From positions 47,322-111,321 of the forward strand of contig NZ_JAQCNO010000014.1 of the NCBI RefSeq assembly GCF_028274965.1: a stretch of 64,000 nucleotides of DNA, in the 5' to 3' direction. The notes below the pieces were generated by a model, which did not search any database, had not been told where the DNA came from, and was given only the letters and a program-made list of their open reading frames with translations. The DNA comes from Natronomonas sp. Lineage in GTDB: Archaea; Halobacteriota; Halobacteria; Halobacteriales; Haloarculaceae. Both the position numbers and the translations under genes were made by a program. Position 1 is the stretch's first letter; each line of letters begins with the position of its first letter. Positions 17,448 to 25,925 of the stretch are shown here, piece after piece.

Positions 17448-18775
17448 CCCGACGCGTCCGGCGTTTCCGGCGTTTCCGGCGTTTCCGGCGCTTCGGAGGC
17501 GCGTCGTCGCTCCCGGAGGTACAGCCAACACGCGCTACAGAACGCGAGGCCGGCGGCGCCGGCGGTGATCCCGAAGGCGACCCGGTACCCGAACTCCGTG
17601 TAGACGGCCGCGCCGGCGACGACATCGCCGGTCCGGTATCTGTCGACGGCGACCCCCATGAGCGTCGGGAGCACGGTCGCGCCGAAGAAGCCGGCCCCGT
17701 TGACGACGGCGGTCGCCACGCCGCTCGCCTCCGGCGGATACCGCTCTTTGATCGCCGGCAGCGCGAGGACGGTCACGCCGATAGAGGAGCCGATGAGTAG
17801 ATACAACACCGCGACGACGAAAAGTGGCGGCGAGCCGAGGATCGGTATCACGGCGAGGACGGCGGTAAACACGCCGAACCCGACGACCATCGGGAGGAGC
17901 CGCCGCCCGATCCGATCGGAGACCCACCCGACGCCGGGGCCGCCGAGGAGGATGCCGACCGAGCCCAAGAGCGTGTAGTACGACGCCGTCGTCACGTCGA
18001 GGCCGTACACCGCAACGAGGTACGGGACGCCCCACAGGCCGATTATCGTCAGGATCGTCCCCATCGCCGCGAAAAACGACAGCGACAGCAGCCACTGATC
18101 GAGGTCGCCGGCGAGGGCCCGGAGGTGGCCGCCGGTCTCCGAGAGCGTGACGGACGCCTGCTCCGGAACGTCGTCGATCGGTTCGAGCCCGGCGGCCGCC
18201 GGCGACTGTCGCGCGAGGGTGAAGACGAGCCCCGCGGCGACGAACCCGACGATGCCGAGCGCGAAGACCGTCGAGCGCCAGCCGAACCGATCGACAGAGA
18301 GCGCGAGCGGCGTCGTGGCGATGATCGCCCCGACCCCGGCGATCCCGGAGGTGAGCCCCGTCATGGTCGCGAACTCGTCGACGCGGTACCAACTCGCACA
18401 AAAGCGCAGTATCGAGACGAAGATGACACCGCTGCCGAACCCGATGACGGCGCGCGACGCGCTCGCCGCGAGGTAGCTCCCGCTGGCGGTGAGTCCGATC
18501 GCCCCGAGGCTGAGGACGGTCGCGCCGACCGCGCCGACGTACCGGGGGCCGTAGCGGTCCGCGAGCACGCCGGTCGGGATCTGGATGAACGCGTAGATGA
18601 CGAAAAACGAGGCGTGGAGGGTGCCGAGTTCGGCGGCGGTGATGCCGAAATCGGCCGTCAGCTCCTCGGAGAGGACGGCCGTCGAGAGCCGGTGGACGTT
18701 GACGAGCAGGAAGACGAGCGCGAGCGCGCCCCAGGCGAGCCAGCGCCGCGTCGTCGGATCGCGCAGGAGGTTCAC
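17444..18775 (-). CDS. MFS transporter
   Basis: 443 residues with twelve probable membrane helices. The loop 2-3 signature is ADRYGPRYVGA, and a second copy (SDRIGRRLLP) follows the central loop, as usual in the major facilitator superfamily. The overall look is that of the nitrate/oxalate/formate-type or generic organic anion carriers, but the substrate cannot be assigned. The C-terminal tail contains a Pro-Glu-Thr repeat encoded by a 9-base tandem repeat (about 17459-17485). ATG start at 18775; the gene at 18865 is divergent. Confidence 0.88.
   Translation of the reverse strand: MNLLRDPTTRRWLAWGALALVFLLVNVHRLSTAVLSEELTADFGITAAELGTLHASFFVIYAFIQIPTGVLADRYGPRYVGAVGATVLSLGAIGLTASGSYLAASASRAVIGFGSGVIFVSILRFCASWYRVDEFATMTGLTSGIAGVGAIIATTPLALSVDRFGWRSTVFALGIVGFVAAGLVFTLARQSPAAAGLEPIDDVPEQASVTLSETGGHLRALAGDLDQWLLSLSFFAAMGTILTIIGLWGVPYLVAVYGLDVTTASYYTLLGSVGILLGGPGVGWVSDRIGRRLLPMVVGFGVFTAVLAVIPILGSPPLFVVAVLYLLIGSSIGVTVLALPAIKERYPPEASGVATAVVNGAGFFGATVLPTLMGVAVDRYRTGDVVAGAAVYTEFGYRVAFGITAGAAGLAFCSACWLYLRERRRASEAPETPETPETPDASG
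17459..17485 (-). repeat. 9-base tandem repeat in MFS C-terminus
   Basis: Three head-to-tail copies of a 9-base unit (GGCGTTTCC on the plus strand) encode consecutive Pro-Glu-Thr triplets in the cytoplasmic tail of the MFS protein. This may vary in copy number by slippage. Confidence 0.8.
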
Positions 18776-18864
18776 ACCGTCGGCTGTGCCGCGTTTCGCC
18801 TAAGGGTTGTGATTCGGCTCGCCGCCGGGGGAACGTTTAGGGCTGTCCCGTCCGATCCGACGGT

Positions 18865-19398
18865 GTGAACCGCGTCGAGGTCAGCACCGTCGTGTATCTC
18901 CCCGTCGAGGACGTCTACGAGTTCCTCCTGGAGTTCCGCGGGTACGCGAGCTACTCAAAGTACCTGCGCGGCGTCCGGCAGTTCGGCGACGGCGGGGCGG
19001 GAACCGAGTACGAACTCACCTTCGCGTGGTGGAAACTCCGGTACACGGCGCGCTCGGAGGTCACGGAGGTCGATCCCCCGAACCGGATCGAGTGGCGTCT
19101 CGTCAAGGACATCGACGCGAGCGGGCGGTGGCTCGTCGAGCCGATCGAGCCCGCCGACCGGGAGGAGACGCCCGAGGGAAGCGACCCGGGGGCGGCGAGC
19201 CGCGTCACGTTCGCCGTCGAGTACGCGCCCGGGTCCGCCGACGACGGGATCGTCGATCTGCCGCGGTTCGTCTCGCTCGGGTGGGTCGTCGAGAAGATCA
19301 AACCGAAGATACGCACGGAGGCCGAACGCGTGGTCCGCCGCGTCGTGGCCGACTTGGAGGGCGAGGAGCGCAACGTCGAGTTGCGCATCGAGACCTGA
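18865..19398 (+). CDS. SRPBCC (START/Coq10-like) protein
   Basis: 177 residues, a single SRPBCC hydrophobic-pocket domain. The opening VEVSTVVYLPVEDVYEFLLEF and the strand ELTFAWWKLRYTARSEVTEVDPP are typical of the polyketide cyclase/Coq10-RatA group. In haloarchaea such proteins are conserved but unassigned; a role in carrying quinones or isoprenoids is inference. The GTG at 18865 follows a TATA-like CGTTTAGG about 27 bases upstream. It precedes coaBC by 68 bases, but coaBC has its own likely TATA element. Confidence 0.8.
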   Translation: MNRVEVSTVVYLPVEDVYEFLLEFRGYASYSKYLRGVRQFGDGGAGTEYELTFAWWKLRYTARSEVTEVDPPNRIEWRLVKDIDASGRWLVEPIEPADREETPEGSDPGAASRVTFAVEYAPGSADDGIVDLPRFVSLGWVVEKIKPKIRTEAERVVRRVVADLEGEERNVELRIET

Positions 19399-19466
19399 TC
19401 GCGCGGGAGGCGGCTGCGGGCGGACGGCCACGGTGGTTTTTGTACCGCCGCGGCGAACGTCCGTCG

Positions 19467-20618
19467 ATGCTCGCGGGCACAAACGTCGTCCTGGGCGTAT
19501 CGGGGTCCATCGCGGCGGTCAAGACGGTCGAGTTGGCGCACGAACTCCGGCGGCAGGGGGCGACGGTGCGGGCGGTGATGAGCGACGCCGCCACGGGGAT
19601 CATCCACCCCTGGGCCCTCGAGTTCGCCACCGAGAACCCCGTCGTCACCGAGATCACGGGGTCGGTCGAGCACGTCGAGCTGTGCGGGTACGACGGGTGG
19701 GCGGACGCGCTCGTGCTCGCGCCGACGACGGCCAACACCGTCGGCAAGATCGCGGGCGCGATCGACGACACGCCGGTGACGACGACGGCGACGACGGCGC
19801 TTGGGGCGGAGGTTCCGATCGTCGTCGCGCCGGCGATGCACGAGCCGATGTACAACCACCCGGGCGTGCTCGAGGCGATCGAGCGACTCGAGTCGTGGGG
19901 CATCGAGTTCGTCGAACCGCGCATCGAGGAGGGCAAAGCGAAGATCGCAACGGAGGAGGCGATCGTGCTCGACGTCGCCCGGGCCGTCGGCGATCGCCCC
20001 CTCGAGGGCAGACGCGTCGTCGTGACCAGCGGGCCGACGAGCGAGTCGATCGACCCCGTTCGGGTGCTCACCAACCGGGCGTCGGGACGGACCGGCCGCG
20101 CCGTCTCGAAGGCCTGCTACGTTCGGGGGGCCGACGTGACGCTCGTCCACGACGGCCCGTCGGTGCCGTACGCCGACGTCCTCCCGGTCGAGAGCGCCGC
20201 CGAGATGCTCGAGGCGGTCAGGTCGGTCGACGACGCCGACGCGCTCGTGTCGGCGGCCGCGATCGGCGATTACACCGTCGACACCGCACCCGAGAAGATC
20301 CGATCGGGCGGGGAGGTGACGCTGGAACTCGACCCGACGCCGAAGCTCATCGACACGGTCCGCGAGGAGCGCCCGGAGCTTCCGATCGTCGGGTTCAAAC
20401 TCGAGACCGAGGGCGGCGACGAGGCGATGACCGATCGCGCCCGCGAGACGCTCGAACGGGCCGGGCTGTCGTTCGTCGTGGCGAACGACGCGAGCGTGAT
20501 GGGCGAGGAGACGACGCGCGTGCTTTTGATCGACGCCGAGGGCGTGACCGTCGAGGAGGGAACGAAGACGGAGATCGGCGGTCGGATCGCCAACGCGCTT
20601 GCCGAGGAGCTCCGGTAG
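19467..20618 (+). CDS. coaBC: Bifunctional phosphopantothenoylcysteine decarboxylase/synthase CoaBC
   Basis: 383 residues. The N-terminal CoaC domain (about 1-170) is a flavoprotein fold with GVSGSIAAVKTVELAHEL, the HPWALEF region carrying the catalytic His, and VVAPAMHEPMY. The C-terminal CoaB domain (about 185-383) has VVVTSGPTSESIDPVR, LTNRASGRTG and the 4'-phosphopantothenate site VGFKLETEG. It adds Cys to phosphopantothenate and decarboxylates the product, on the way to coenzyme A. ATG at 19467, with a T-rich TATA element (GGTTTTTG) about 28 bases before it. Confidence 0.95.
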   Translation: MLAGTNVVLGVSGSIAAVKTVELAHELRRQGATVRAVMSDAATGIIHPWALEFATENPVVTEITGSVEHVELCGYDGWADALVLAPTTANTVGKIAGAIDDTPVTTTATTALGAEVPIVVAPAMHEPMYNHPGVLEAIERLESWGIEFVEPRIEEGKAKIATEEAIVLDVARAVGDRPLEGRRVVVTSGPTSESIDPVRVLTNRASGRTGRAVSKACYVRGADVTLVHDGPSVPYADVLPVESAAEMLEAVRSVDDADALVSAAAIGDYTVDTAPEKIRSGGEVTLELDPTPKLIDTVREERPELPIVGFKLETEGGDEAMTDRARETLERAGLSFVVANDASVMGEETTRVLLIDAEGVTVEEGTKTEIGGRIANALAEELR

Positions 20619-20647
20619 CGTCTCGGCGCGGTCGGAAAGGCGGCCTG

Positions 20648-21097
20648 TCAGGCGTCGATGACGCGCGTTTCGGAGTAGCTCGTCCCGCAGACGCAGGCCG
20701 CGTAGCCGTGAACGACGTCGCCCTCGGCGTAGATCCCGCCGACGGCCTCGTTTTGCTCCTCGACGAACGCGAAGACGAACGCGGCGCGGTGTTTTCCCCC
20801 GGAGGCGCCCGCGTCGGGACAGCGGCCGCCGGCGCAGTCGTCGTCGATCCCGCCGTCGGTGTCCATCGCCGCGCCGGCGAACTCCATCGCGTCCACGCCG
20901 GTGGCCCGCTCGAACGCCGATCGGCCCTCCTCGCCCGGCAGGACCAACACGACGCCGTCCTCGACGCGCGTGCCGAGTTCCGAGAGGTCCTCGATCGAGC
21001 CGACCCGCTCCTCGTGGAGGTAGATGAGGACGTCGTCAGGGCGCTCGCCCCGGAGGAACGCGTCGTGCAGCGCCCCCGGGGACTGTCTGTCGGTCAT
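20648..21097 (-). CDS. Uncharacterized haloarchaeal protein (DUF5807-like)
   Basis: 149 residues, acidic. It contains a small cysteine-bearing insert (DDCAGGRCPDAG) and a C-terminal ACVCGTSYSETRV, so it may bind a metal. The middle is a compact alpha/beta segment (RPDDVLIYLHEERVGSIEDL). I place it from memory in the haloarchaeal DUF5807 family without being able to check. It starts 8 bases after the stop of rps6e on the same strand, so it is probably cotranscribed with it, suggesting a link to translation or ribosomes. Confidence 0.72.
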   Translation of the reverse strand: MTDRQSPGALHDAFLRGERPDDVLIYLHEERVGSIEDLSELGTRVEDGVVLVLPGEEGRSAFERATGVDAMEFAGAAMDTDGGIDDDCAGGRCPDAGASGGKHRAAFVFAFVEEQNEAVGGIYAEGDVVHGYAACVCGTSYSETRVIDA

Positions 21098-21105
21098 CCG
21101 GAGCG

Positions 21106-21495
21106 TTACTCCTCGTCGCCGGCGTCGAGGAGGTCCTCGACGGACGTCTCGCCGCGGCTCGCGATCTTCGCGTTGATCTGTCGGGTCTCCTCGGAGACCT
21201 CGGCGCCGCGGACGGTGATCCGCTTGCGCTCGCCGTCGACGGTCGGTTCGAACCCGACGCCGCCCGTCGAGAGGACGGCCTTCGTCTGAGAGCCCGAGAC
21301 CTCGGCGTGCATCGGACGGCCGGCCCGGTCGGAGCCGCCGGTGATCTCGATCTCGTACCCCGAGAGACCGACGGCCTCGCCGTCGACCGTCTCGCCGATC
21401 GAGCGGCCGATAAAGCGGTTCGCGTCCTGTCCGTCTACCTCGAAGGAGTACGTGGCCCCGTCGTCGTCGCCGACGATGACCTGGAAGTCTGCCAT
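21106..21495 (-). CDS. rps6e: Small-subunit ribosomal protein S6e
   Basis: 129 residues, the usual archaeal length (the eukaryotic C-terminal extension is absent). Recognisable S6e features: [12 protein letters not shown], the strand [17 protein letters not shown], and [21 protein letters not shown] component of the 30S subunit. The ATG at 21495 starts [13 protein letters not shown]. The DUF5807-like gene follows immediately. Confidence 0.95.
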   Translation of the reverse strand: MADFQVIVGDDDGATYSFEVDGQDANRFIGRSIGETVDGEAVGLSGYEIEITGGSDRAGRPMHAEVSGSQTKAVLSTGGVGFEPTVDGERKRITVRGAEVSEETRQINAKIASRGETSVEDLLDAGDEE

Positions 21496-21637
21496 ACCGG
21501 TGACCACTGCGCGCGGCGGCAAAAGGGTATTGAAACGCCGCAGAACTCCTCGGAGCGACCCCGTCGGTCGGCGTCGGGGGCGTCTCCGGGGCGGCCGGCG
21601 AGCGCTTATGTTCGACAGCGTCCAACGGTGTCGCGTG

Positions 21638-22807
21638 ATGGGTTCTGACGGCGAGTTCACGCGGCGTGGTGCGCTCGCACTCGCAGGCGCGGCCGGCGCG
21701 TCGGGCGCGATCGCCGGCTGTCTCGGAGACGGGGAGGGGGAGGAACCGCCCGACCGGACGGCGCCGCTCGACGACTCGATCGGGGGCGTGCGGATGTTCC
21801 AGTACGATCCGCCGAACACGGGCAACGCGGCCGGCCTCGTCGGCCCGTCGGCTGCCGGCGAGCGCTTCCGGTTCGACGCGGGCGCGGAGGTGCGCTCCTC
21901 GCCGGCGGTCAGCGGCGGCACCGTCTACGTTGGGGGCGGCGAGGCGCTGTACGCGCTCGACGCGAGCGACGGCGTGCCGCTTTGGACGTTCGAGACCGAC
22001 GCCCCGGTGTACTCCTCACCGGCGGTCGTCGACGGCACCGTCTACGCCGGGACGCGCGGCGATCGGCTGTACGCGCTCGACGCCGAGGACGGCTCCGAGC
22101 GGTGGACCTTCGAGGCCAACGGCTGGGTCGACGCCTCGCCGACGGTCACCGGCGGCACCGTCTACGCGGGGAGTCGGGCGACCGACGGCGAGGTGTACGC
22201 GATCGACGCCGAGGACGGCTCCGAGCGGTGGACCTTCGGGACGGAGTACCGGGTCGTCACCGCGCCGGCGGTCGGCGACGCCGTCTACGTCGGCGGGTGG
22301 GAGGGGGCCGTCTACGCGCTCGATCCCGACGACGGCGCCGAACGCTGGCGGACCGGAACCGAGGGCCCCGTGCTCTCGGCGGTCGCGCTCGGCGAGTCGG
22401 TCTACGCCGGCGACAACAGCGGCCGGGTGTACGCGCTCGGTCCCGACGACGGCGCCGAACGCTGGCGGGTCGGCGTCGGCGAAACGGCGACGACCCCCGC
22501 GGTGGGCGATTCCGTCTACGTCGGGAACGGCGCGGAGGCCGGCGGACTGTACGCGCTCGACCCCGACGACGGCGCCGAACGCTGGCGTATCGAGACCGAC
22601 GCGGCGGTGACGACGGCCCCCGCGGTCGCCGACGGCGTCTGTGTCGGACTCGGCGACGGCGGCGTCGTCTCGGTCGATCCCGGCGACGGCACCGAGCGGT
22701 GGCGCTTCGACGCCGACGGGGGGGTCCGCTCGACGCCGTCGATCGTCGAGGGGACGGCCTACGTCGGAAGCGACGACGGCCGCGTGTACGCCCTCGACGA
22801 CGGGTGA
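21638..22807 (+). CDS. Tat-exported lipoprotein with PQQ-like beta-propeller
   Basis: 389 residues. The N-terminus has a twin-arginine signal (RRGALALAG, Arg9-Arg10) ending in a lipobox IAGC with Cys28, the common way haloarchaea export folded lipoproteins. After an acidic linker there are about eight repeats of roughly 40 residues with the pattern [14 protein letters not shown], i.e. a PQQ/BamB-type propeller. Archaea lack the outer membrane BAM machine, so BamB is only a structural likeness. The repeats are also visible in the DNA. The ATG at 21638 fits a TATA-like CGCTTATG about 30 bases upstream; ATG 21608 would lie inside it. Confidence 0.85.
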   Translation: MGSDGEFTRRGALALAGAAGASGAIAGCLGDGEGEEPPDRTAPLDDSIGGVRMFQYDPPNTGNAAGLVGPSAAGERFRFDAGAEVRSSPAVSGGTVYVGGGEALYALDASDGVPLWTFETDAPVYSSPAVVDGTVYAGTRGDRLYALDAEDGSERWTFEANGWVDASPTVTGGTVYAGSRATDGEVYAIDAEDGSERWTFGTEYRVVTAPAVGDAVYVGGWEGAVYALDPDDGAERWRTGTEGPVLSAVALGESVYAGDNSGRVYALGPDDGAERWRVGVGETATTPAVGDSVYVGNGAEAGGLYALDPDDGAERWRIETDAAVTTAPAVADGVCVGLGDGGVVSVDPGDGTERWRFDADGGVRSTPSIVEGTAYVGSDDGRVYALDDG

Positions 22808-22826
22808 CGGCGCTCGATCGCCGCGC

Positions 22827-22831
22827 TTTTT
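22827..22831 (+). terminator. Possible T-tract terminator
   Basis: A T5 run 20 bases after the stop of the propeller lipoprotein, preceded by the GC-rich palindromic stretch GCGCTCGATCGCCGCGC. Archaeal termination often uses U-rich tracts; this one is short. Confidence 0.3.
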
Positions 22832-22850
22832 CGTGTTCGACGCCCGTCGG

Positions 22851-23390
22851 CTACGTCTCCTCGCCCTCGAGGGCCCGCGTCGCCAGCCGGATCCGCTCGA
22901 TGTCGGCGTCGATGCGGCCCCGCAGGGTCCGTCTGATCGTCGCCTCCGGGCTCCACCCGACGATCCGCGACTCGAAGGTCCCGAGGTCGAGGCCGAACCG
23001 GTCCCGGACGACGGCGTCGGCTCGCTCCCGGACGGAGCCCTCCGATGCGTCGGGGGCGGCCGAAGCGAGCCGCTCGAGGCTCTCGTTCCACTCGTCGTCG
23101 CTCTGTCCGGCGAACGCGCGGGCCGCGTCGGCGTTCTTCAGGCCCTCCGGGGCGTGCTCCGAGCAGAAGTACGCCCAGAGGTCCCCGGCGGCGATGTGGC
23201 TCACGAGTTCGGTCAGCTCTTCGATGCGGGCCTCGGGGGGCGGGCCCGGATCGGGCGGGTCGACGCCGAGCGCCCGGTAGTGCTCGGCCACCGCGTCGTG
23301 GAGGTCGCGCTCGACGCCCGCAAACGCCCCCGCGACGGTCCGGACCGCGTCGGTGTCGCCGGGATCGACGAGCGCATCGAAGAGGCTCAC
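22851..23390 (-). CDS. Uncharacterized haloarchaeal protein, helical
   Basis: 179 residues, acidic, apparently all-helical, no membrane segment or metal motif. Blocks that look conserved: AVAEHYRALGVDPPDPGPPP, GDLWAYFCSEHAPEGL, and the C-terminal TIRRTLRGRIDADIERI. I do not recognise the family. It lies downstream of the 27-residue membrane protein on the same strand, 44 bases after its stop, so cotranscription is possible. Confidence 0.68.
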   Translation of the reverse strand: MSLFDALVDPGDTDAVRTVAGAFAGVERDLHDAVAEHYRALGVDPPDPGPPPEARIEELTELVSHIAAGDLWAYFCSEHAPEGLKNADAARAFAGQSDDEWNESLERLASAAPDASEGSVRERADAVVRDRFGLDLGTFESRIVGWSPEATIRRTLRGRIDADIERIRLATRALEGEET

Positions 23391-23434
23391 GCCCGGGAGT
23401 TCGGGACGCCGACGGTTATGTCATGCGGCGAGCG

Positions 23435-23518
23435 CTACAGCGACACCACCGCGCCGGCGATGGGCCACGCCACCATCAGGAGTACGAAGAGGACCGCCAG
23501 GATCTCTTTTTTGTTCAT
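23435..23518 (-). CDS. 27-residue single-helix membrane microprotein
   Basis: An ATG at 23518 opens 27 codons ending in TAG at 23435. The N-terminus is MNKKEIL, followed by an uninterrupted hydrophobic stretch (about residues 6-27) with one Trp-Pro break, ending AVVSL: one membrane helix with its Lys-rich end probably inside. A strong TATA box (23538-23548) is centred 25 bases before the ATG, which is the ideal leaderless spacing, and the intergenic region has no other use for it. The gene is too short for usual gene callers. Its function is unknown. Confidence 0.72.
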   Translation of the reverse strand: MNKKEILAVLFVLLMVAWPIAGAVVSL

Positions 23519-23537
23519 GTCAGCCCCTAACGCGCAG

Positions 23538-23548
23538 ATTTATATAAT
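23538..23548 (-). promoter_or_regulatory. TATA box of the 27-residue microprotein
   Basis: ATTTATATAAT on the plus strand (ATTATATAAAT on the minus strand), one of the most AT-rich spots in the window. Centre 25 bases upstream of the ATG at 23518. Confidence 0.75.
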
Positions 23549-23616
23549 CCCCACGCTCGGGACGGACGGCGAAGAGAGGCGCCCCCTGGGTCGAATCCGA
23601 AGGCGGACCTCCGGGC

Positions 23617-24675
23617 CTACCGGACCCGAGCGTCGACGACGCCGTGGACGACGCCGGCGCTGTGGCTCTTGACGACGCGGGGCTCGAGCGTCTCGATCGA
23701 GCGCCCGTCGGCGGCGGCCGCGCGGAGCCGCTCGATCGGCCGCGACGGAAACAGCGGCTCGGGGGTCGCCTCGTGGAGGTGGACGACGCCGCCGGGAGCG
23801 AGCGCGTCGAGGGCCGTGTCGAGGTACTCGAAGGCGTCGTAGTAGCCCGCCACGACCCGGTCGGCGGTCGCGTCGGCCCCGACCGTCCGGCAGTCGGCGC
23901 GTTCGGCGCGGACGCGGTCGGCGACGCCGTTCCGGCGGGCGTTCTCGACGAGCAGCCGGTGGGCGTCGGGGTCGATCTCGGCCGCGATCACCGACGCGCC
24001 GGCCCGCGCCATCGGCAGCGCGAAGTAGCCGATGCCGGCGAACATGTCGAAGACCCGCTCGCCGTCGTCGACGGCGCGGCCCATCCGTGCGCGCTCGGCC
24101 TTGTTGCCCGGCGAGAACATCACCGACGAGAAGTCGATCGCGTAGGTCGTTCCGTGCTCCACGTGGACGGTCTCGGTCCGGTCGGCGCCGGCGACGACCG
24201 TCACCGACGGGTCCCGGCGCGGGCCGTCGATCCCCCCGCGGGCGAGGACGGTCGCCGCGTTGCCGTGCAGTTCCAACAGCGCCTCCGCGACCGTCTCGCG
24301 GGCCGAGGGCCCGAGCGTCCCGGGGACCGACACGTCGCCGAAGTCGACGAGGACGACGTCGCCGACGACGGCCCACGACGAGGGGGCGGCCGCGATCGTC
24401 TCCGGGTTGGCTCCACGCCGCTCGAGGACCGATCCGAGGTCGTCGACCCGTCTCGGGAGCTTGACGGTCCGAACGTCCGAAACGGCGGTCGCCGTCGGCG
24501 GGGCGACGACCGGGATCGCGACGTGAGCCTCGTCGTAGGGCTCGACGCGGCGCGCGTCGTCGTAGACCCCCTCGGAGCGGAGCGATCCGATCGCCGCCTC
24601 CGCGCGCGGTTTCTCGACGATCGCGCCGAGTCCCTCCGAGGGGGACCCGGAGGGCGTCGTGTCAGCGTCAGCCAT
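23617..24675 (-). CDS. taw2: tRNA wybutosine-synthesizing protein Taw2 (aminocarboxypropyltransferase)
   Basis: 352 residues in the Trm5/Taw2 superfamily. An N-terminal RNA-binding part is followed by the catalytic domain with MFSPGNKAERARM, SAM-binding DMFAGIGYFALPMA, and NARRNGVADRV. Where Trm5 has the NLPE/NPPY-type motif this reads VAGYYDAFEYLDTAL, and GGVVHLHEATP follows; both resemble Taw2. It would transfer the aminocarboxypropyl group of SAM to 4-demethylwyosine at G37 of tRNA-Phe. Trm5 is the main alternative. The start codon at 24675 overlaps the end of nmd3 by 8 bases, so the two are probably coupled. Confidence 0.8.
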   Translation of the reverse strand: MADADTTPSGSPSEGLGAIVEKPRAEAAIGSLRSEGVYDDARRVEPYDEAHVAIPVVAPPTATAVSDVRTVKLPRRVDDLGSVLERRGANPETIAAAPSSWAVVGDVVLVDFGDVSVPGTLGPSARETVAEALLELHGNAATVLARGGIDGPRRDPSVTVVAGADRTETVHVEHGTTYAIDFSSVMFSPGNKAERARMGRAVDDGERVFDMFAGIGYFALPMARAGASVIAAEIDPDAHRLLVENARRNGVADRVRAERADCRTVGADATADRVVAGYYDAFEYLDTALDALAPGGVVHLHEATPEPLFPSRPIERLRAAAADGRSIETLEPRVVKSHSAGVVHGVVDARVR

Positions 24676-25855
24676 CGGCTCCGTCCGTTCCGGTGTCGCC
24701 CCCGGGATCGGGGTCGGCCTCGGGATCGAGATCGGCGTCTGGGTCGGGAAGCGCGTGGAGTCCCCCGCGGTGTTTGAGCACCGGCACCGACTCGGCATCG
24801 GGGTCGAGAAACGACGGCCGCGGGATCGTCTTCGATTCGAACGTCTCGGGGTCGAGCACCTGGACCGCGTGGGCGTCCTCGACGGCGACGAGCGTCGTCT
24901 CCGCGGCGTCGTCGCGCTCGCCGATCGTTCGCGCGTCGGGGTCGATCCCCTCCTCGAAGGACGCCTCGTAGTGCTCGCCCGTCGCGAGTCGCGTCCCCTT
25001 GAGGTTCCCGTGGGCGCTCGTCACCAACACGGGGCCGTCGCCGTCCCCGAGGTCGATCACGTCGCCCGGCGTGAACGGCGGCAGCCGCACGGTGAACGTC
25101 ACGCGGTAGACCTCGTTGCCGTCCCCGTCCTCGGTGACGAGCGTCGGGGCGTTTGAGACGCTGCCGCCCAACTCGGCGACGATCCGCTTTGCGATCCCCT
25201 GGCCCATCTGGTTCGTCGAGATCTTCATGTCGACGCCGTCGCCGGTCCGGAGCGTCTCCGTGATGAAGGCGTTGCGGTCGCCCGTCGCCTCCCTGTCGGC
25301 GATGTAGGCCTCGGCGATCTCGACCGCCCGGTCGTTCTCCGCCGCCGTCGGCACGCGGTCCGTGCCGCGGACCTGGACGATGCTCTCGTAGTAGTCGCCC
25401 GCGATCCGGCCGCACCGATCGCAGGTCTCTCTGGCGATGTAAACCGGGACCGTCACCGTCTCCGAGAGGGGCGTCTCCCGGACGCGCCCGGAGAACAGAC
25501 ACCGCATCCGGATCGTGTTCTGGTCGACCTGTTCGGGTTCGACGCCCCACTCGACGTCCTCGGCGTCGACGTGGACGCCGAGTCGATCGGCGGTCTCCTC
25601 GATCGCGACGTCGGTGTAGTCCGACGCGCCGACGTCGACCCACCGGTTGCCCCGGTGGAGCGCGCCACAGCGGCTACAGACGCGGATCTCGATCCGTTCG
25701 GGCGCGTCGACGAGATCGAACGAATCGAAGTAACAGCCGTCGCACAGCGCGGCGTTTCGGTCGCGGGAGCCGCCGGGGAGGTCGACCTCCGGCGGTCGCT
25801 CGATCGGATCGCCGCACTCCGGACAGAACGTCCCCGAACGTGACCCCGAACTCAT
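24668..25855 (-). CDS. nmd3: NMD3-like 60S/50S ribosome-associated protein
   Basis: 395 residues. The N-terminal half carries four paired CxxC motifs typical of NMD3 (CPECG, CDGC, CSRCG, CDRCG). The centre includes DMKISTNQMGQGIAKRIV, a family signature, and the C-terminal half has an OB-like and an SH3-like segment (PPFTPGDVIDLGDGDGPVLV, GNLKGTRLATGE). In eukaryotes NMD3 is the export adaptor of the large subunit; the archaeal protein is thought to act in large-subunit maturation or recycling. The last 30 residues are an Asp-Pro-rich halophilic tail. Confidence 0.9.
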   Translation of the reverse strand: MSSGSRSGTFCPECGDPIERPPEVDLPGGSRDRNAALCDGCYFDSFDLVDAPERIEIRVCSRCGALHRGNRWVDVGASDYTDVAIEETADRLGVHVDAEDVEWGVEPEQVDQNTIRMRCLFSGRVRETPLSETVTVPVYIARETCDRCGRIAGDYYESIVQVRGTDRVPTAAENDRAVEIAEAYIADREATGDRNAFITETLRTGDGVDMKISTNQMGQGIAKRIVAELGGSVSNAPTLVTEDGDGNEVYRVTFTVRLPPFTPGDVIDLGDGDGPVLVTSAHGNLKGTRLATGEHYEASFEEGIDPDARTIGERDDAAETTLVAVEDAHAVQVLDPETFESKTIPRPSFLDPDAESVPVLKHRGGLHALPDPDADLDPEADPDPGGDTGTDGADG

Positions 25856-25925
25856 CGGCGGGGATAGCGCGTCGAGGCGGTTAAAAACCCCGTTCGTCGC
25901 CCGACCCTCCGGGCGGCCGGTTCGG

